Source: Mobiluncus sp034180645 (lineage in GTDB: Bacteria > Actinomycetota > Actinomycetes > Actinomycetales > Actinomycetaceae). From it: a stretch of 64,000 nt of DNA. A model generated the notes under the pieces. It did not search any database and was not told the origin of the DNA. It was given only the letters and a program-made list of their open reading frames with translations. The number at the start of each line of letters is the position of its first letter. Position 1 is the first letter of the stretch. Shown here piece after piece: positions 61,024-64,000 of this stretch. The stretch spans positions 7,980 to 71,979 of the forward strand of contig NZ_JAXFNY010000002.1 of assembly GCF_034180645.1 (NCBI RefSeq), in the 5' to 3' direction. Both the position numbers and the translations under genes were made by a program.

Positions 61024-62331
61024 ATGCCAGCATTGAAACAACTACTAGGCGGCAACCTGCGCCAATTGGCTATGGTTATCGTCTTGATTCTGGAAATTCT
61101 TTTATTCCAGTTCCTGACGGGTGGTACCGTTCTTTCTGCTCAAAACTTGCAAAACGTCCTTTCTGGAAACACCTACGTGCTGATTCTGGCGATGGGCATG
61201 GTGCTGGTGATTATCGCTGGACACATCGACCTGTCAGTTGGTTCGGTGGCGGCCGTAATTGGCATTGTGCTGGCGAAGGTCACGTCTGAGCAATCCGGAG
61301 CGGGGTTGCCTTGGTGGCTTGGCATCGGTGTCGCGCTGATTGTGGGTGTGATTATCGGTAGCTGGCATGGATTCTGGGTTGCCATCGTGGGGGTTCCCGC
61401 CTTCGTTGTGACCTTGGGCGGTATGTTGTTGTTCCGCGGGATGAACCAGTTTATTGGCAAGTCCCTGTCGATTCCTGTTCCGGATCAGGTGAAATTCATC
61501 GGTGCCGGCTATATGAATTGGTTGCCGCCTATAGCCATAGGTAATTGGATAATTAACTCGGAAACCATCATCTTAGCCATGATTGCCGCTCTCCTGATGG
61601 TGTTCATGCGCACCCGCAAGCGTGTCCGTCTGGCGAAGGCTGGAGCAGAACTGCCCGCTAGCTGGATTTTTGTGGTTCAGGTGGTCTTTACTTGCATTAT
61701 TATCCTGCTGTTTGGATGGATTTTTGCGACTGGACGACCGGGGACTTCCCTGCCTATCTCTGGCATCATCGTGATTTTGCTGTTCCTGTTCTACAACTTC
61801 CTGTCTCGCAACACTCCTCTTGGGCGAGGCATCTACGCCGTAGGCGGTAACCGCGTGGCCGCGGCATTAACCGGTATCTCGGTGAGGAAAGTGAACTTCT
61901 TTGTAATGTTCAACTCCTCGGTCCTGGCAGCTATCGCGGCGGTGTGCTTCGTGGGACGTTCCGGAGCATCTACACCGTTTGATGGCAACTTATGGGAGCT
62001 TGATGCCATCGCCTCCGTATTTATCGGTGGCGCTTCAGTCTGGGGCGGTATTGGTACTTTGGGCGGCACCATGGTGGGTGCTTTGGTGATGGCTTTCCTG
62101 AACAACGGTTTGCAGCTGCTTGGCGTGGGCACAGACTGGACTCAGATGATTAAAGGTCTGGTGCTGCTTCTTGCTGTAGCCTTTGACGTACTGTCCAAGA
62201 AACAGGGCAAACCTTCGATTATTGGCCTATTCAGTGCCACTCGCAAACGTAACCAAGCATCGTCCGACACGGTGCTTGTGCCTGAAAATGACTCGAAAAA
62301 AGAATCGCCTGAGCAGGAAGCGAAGGCCTAA
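61024..62331 (+). CDS. Sugar ABC transporter permease (MglC/XylH-type)
   Basis: A 435-aa polytopic permease of the CUT2 class. It shows the typical LILAMGMVLVIIAGHIDLSVGS early signature (residues about 54-75) and the C-terminal VGGNRVAAALTGISVRK and DAIASVFIGGASVWGGIGTLGGT regions. A variable hydrophilic tail of about 35 residues follows. GGGAGGATAA precedes the ATG. It follows the ATPase gene by 18 bp. Confidence 0.93.
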   Translation: MPALKQLLGGNLRQLAMVIVLILEILLFQFLTGGTVLSAQNLQNVLSGNTYVLILAMGMVLVIIAGHIDLSVGSVAAVIGIVLAKVTSEQSGAGLPWWLGIGVALIVGVIIGSWHGFWVAIVGVPAFVVTLGGMLLFRGMNQFIGKSLSIPVPDQVKFIGAGYMNWLPPIAIGNWIINSETIILAMIAALLMVFMRTRKRVRLAKAGAELPASWIFVVQVVFTCIIILLFGWIFATGRPGTSLPISGIIVILLFLFYNFLSRNTPLGRGIYAVGGNRVAAALTGISVRKVNFFVMFNSSVLAAIAAVCFVGRSGASTPFDGNLWELDAIASVFIGGASVWGGIGTLGGTMVGALVMAFLNNGLQLLGVGTDWTQMIKGLVLLLAVAFDVLSKKQGKPSIIGLFSATRKRNQASSDTVLVPENDSKKESPEQEAKA

Positions 62332-62401
62332 TTAGTCACAAAGAACTTGGGCAACTGCCCAAACCTGGGGCACCAGGACTCGACACAAAAGTGAGGTAGC
62401 C

Positions 62402-63529
62402 ATGCAAATAATCAAGAGAATCGCCGTTCTTGGCGCCGCTGGCGCATTGGCGTTCGCACTGTCAGGCTGTGCAGGCAATGCCGGCAACGCTGATAAGTCC
62501 GGAGACGACGCCGGGGCAAGCAGCTCGACTGGTCTGGATTTGGGCATCTCTATGCCTCAAAAGACCTCTGAGAACTGGGTAGAAGCCGAGAAGTACTTCA
62601 ACGACCTGTGCAAGAGCGAGGGCCTGAAGTGCTCGGTTCAATTCGCGAACAATGGTGTTTCTGAACAGCAAAACCAGATTGATACGATGCTCACCAATGG
62701 AGCGAAGGCTCTAATCATTGGCGCTATTGACGGCACCTCCTTAGGTAATCAGGTGCAGAAGGCTGCTGATGCTGGCGTACCCGTCATTGCTTACGACCGC
62801 CTGTTGATGGCAACTGAGAACGTCGACTACTACGTTGCTTACGATAACTTTGGCGTGGGCGTGAAGCAGGGCGAGGCTTTGCTGAAAGGCTTGGAAGCCA
62901 AGAAACCTGGCGGCCCGTGGACCATCGAAGTGGTAGCGGGTTCTAACGATGACTCGAACTCAGCGAAGTTCTTTGATGGAGCCATGTCTGTGTTGCAGCC
63001 CCAGATTGATGCTGGCAAGGTGACAATTGGCTCAGGACAGAACACTCAAGCTCAGGCAGCTACACAGGGATGGGATCCCAAGAACGCCCAGAGCCGTATG
63101 GATGCTATTCTGGCCCAAAATTATCCCGGCGACAAGGTTCCGGACGGTATCCTCTCCCCGAATGACACGCTGGCTCGCGCTGTCCTGTCCTCTTGCGAAC
63201 AGGCTGGCAAGACCCTCCCGGTCGTGACCGGTCAGGACTCTGAGATTGAGTCTCTCAAGTGGATCATGCAGGGCAAGCAGTACTCCACCATTTCCAAGCC
63301 GACCAAGCCGTTGGTAGAAAGCGTTGTGGCTTTGGCTCAGAAGCTCTTGAAGGGCGAAAAGGACGTGAAGGACCTTAACGGCATGGCTGTGGATGACAAG
63401 CAGTACGACAACACTAAGAAGGTTGTCCCGGCCTTCCTGTTGCCTCCGGTGGTGGCAACGAAGGACAACGCTGCGGAAGTTTACAAGGACGAGCCCACAA
63501 AGCTGGAAGCGGTTAACTCTGTGAAGTAG
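62402..63529 (+). CDS. Sugar-binding lipoprotein of the ABC transporter (ChvE/XylF-like)
   Basis: A 375-aa periplasmic-binding-protein-like lipoprotein with lipobox ALSGC (lipid Cys at 23). It has the two-lobe pattern of family 1/2 sugar binders: LDLGISMPQKTSENWV, ALIIGAIDGTSLGNQVQ, AGVPVIAYDRL and DGILSPNDTLARAV. The homology is to multiple sugar-binding proteins of ChvE/XylF type. It is the last gene of the operon, whereas the binding protein is usually first; it is followed by a terminator. Confidence 0.92.
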   Translation: MQIIKRIAVLGAAGALAFALSGCAGNAGNADKSGDDAGASSSTGLDLGISMPQKTSENWVEAEKYFNDLCKSEGLKCSVQFANNGVSEQQNQIDTMLTNGAKALIIGAIDGTSLGNQVQKAADAGVPVIAYDRLLMATENVDYYVAYDNFGVGVKQGEALLKGLEAKKPGGPWTIEVVAGSNDDSNSAKFFDGAMSVLQPQIDAGKVTIGSGQNTQAQAATQGWDPKNAQSRMDAILAQNYPGDKVPDGILSPNDTLARAVLSSCEQAGKTLPVVTGQDSEIESLKWIMQGKQYSTISKPTKPLVESVVALAQKLLKGEKDVKDLNGMAVDDKQYDNTKKVVPAFLLPPVVATKDNAAEVYKDEPTKLEAVNSVK

Positions 63530-63587
63530 TCCTTTAGTTTAGGATTTTGGCCTGCTAGACCGAGACCCTACTCTATGTAGATTTGGT

Positions 63588-63620
63588 TGCGGTCCCGTCG
63601 TATCCGGCGGGGCCGCAGCT
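63588..63620 (+). terminator. Terminator after the sugar transporter operon
   Basis: TGCGGTCCCGTCG (63588-63600) pairs with CGGCGGGGCCGCA (63605-63617) with two G-U pairs. GCTGTTT follows. Confidence 0.75.
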
Positions 63621-64000
63621 GTTTAATGACTGTCTGTCCTGCGTGCCAACATTCTTGGTGTAGCCGGTGCTGCAATCCAAGTGGCTCTATCTGCGCCAAC
63701 ATATATGGTATGTTATTTTCCGACACGCCCGGGATGTGTGAATAGGGACTCAGATTTGCATTCTCCGAAAGTGACGTGTATAGTTTTATCTGTTGCGCAC
63801 TTTTGCGGTGAGCAACGCCCCGATTGTTGAAATCTCGGTGAAAACTGGGATGGATCGGTGAGTGGGTTTGTTGGTTTTGATCTCGATAGCGTTTTGTTTT
63901 TTGTTTACGCGTTTTTTGGTGCCCTTTTTTGGGTGCTTTTGTTTGTGTTTTTGCGGTTTTCTGATTTGATGAGGACCGTGTTTGTCAGGTTTTTCTGGCT
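63621..64000. other. Region without a recognised gene; T/G-rich tail
   Basis: No credible coding frame or RNA gene was found here. From about 63860 to the end the top strand is strongly T- and G-rich, with repeated tttttt, ttgtttg and gtttttg runs. It may be the 5' flank of a gene or rRNA operon beyond the window, or a low-complexity regulatory spacer. This cannot be resolved from the visible part. Confidence 0.3.

Overview
The window is chromosomal DNA of a medium-GC actinobacterium. Evidence includes a WhiB regulator next to a PdtaS-type sensor kinase, a polyphosphate glucokinase, GatCAB transamidosome genes, NAD-dependent ligase LigA, an actinobacterial-looking RNase P RNA, an EssC-like FHA/FtsK ATPase, and several promoters whose -10 box lies 6-7 nt before the start codon, as in leaderless mRNAs. 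The mix resembles Actinomycetaceae (Mobiluncus-like). That placement is inference from gene content, not a database match.

Layout: (1) 1-6.45 kb: a flavoprotein dehydrogenase, lipoyl synthase, an acyl-CoA ligase, Nif3 and a coiled-coil protein of the C4 zinc-ribbon family that has lost its cysteines. (2) 6.46-9.28 kb: the RNase P RNA gene rnpB, followed by a 2.4 kb AT-rich insert bounded by a 103-bp direct repeat of the rnpB 3' end. The insert carries a secreted C39/papain-like protease and a lipoprotein in one operon and has no integrase. (3) 9.4-16.1 kb: polyphosphate glucokinase, methionine aminopeptidase, PanB, a C69 dipeptidase, a lipid-kinase-like protein and an AAA/DUF4143 ATPase. (4) 16.4-20.9 kb: pheS-pheT and a DUF1287 protein. 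(5) 20.9-29.5 kb: arginine biosynthesis in the order argC, a TM2 protein, argJBDRGH; argF is absent. (6) 29.5-35.4 kb: a small 50-codon gene with a strong promoter and 5'/3' complementarity, MsrA, a Nudix hydrolase, and an uptake operon (OPT transporter, AhpD-like protein, Na+/alanine symporter).

(7) 35.6-40.7 kb: TyrS, succinic-semialdehyde dehydrogenase, and the thyA-folA pair with a DUF2505 protein. (8) 40.8-46.2 kb: PdtaS and WhiB convergent, then a 1090-residue FHA-TM-FtsK ATPase with a DnaA-box palindrome upstream of it. (9) 46.2-57.2 kb: DJ-1 family protein, LigA, a cardiolipin synthase-type enzyme, a surface protein with cell-wall-binding repeats, gatCAB, and a lone trpB. (10) 57.6-64 kb: a DUF1540 protein, an AGE-family sugar isomerase, and a complete sugar ABC transporter (ATPase, permease, binding lipoprotein), ending in a T/G-rich stretch without a recognised gene.

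Most of the window is ordinary housekeeping. The strongest candidates for something new are the rnpB-bounded insert with its exported protease/lipoprotein pair, the small gene at 29.6 kb, the orphan EssC-like ATPase preceded by DnaA boxes, and the cysteine-less zinc-ribbon homologue.
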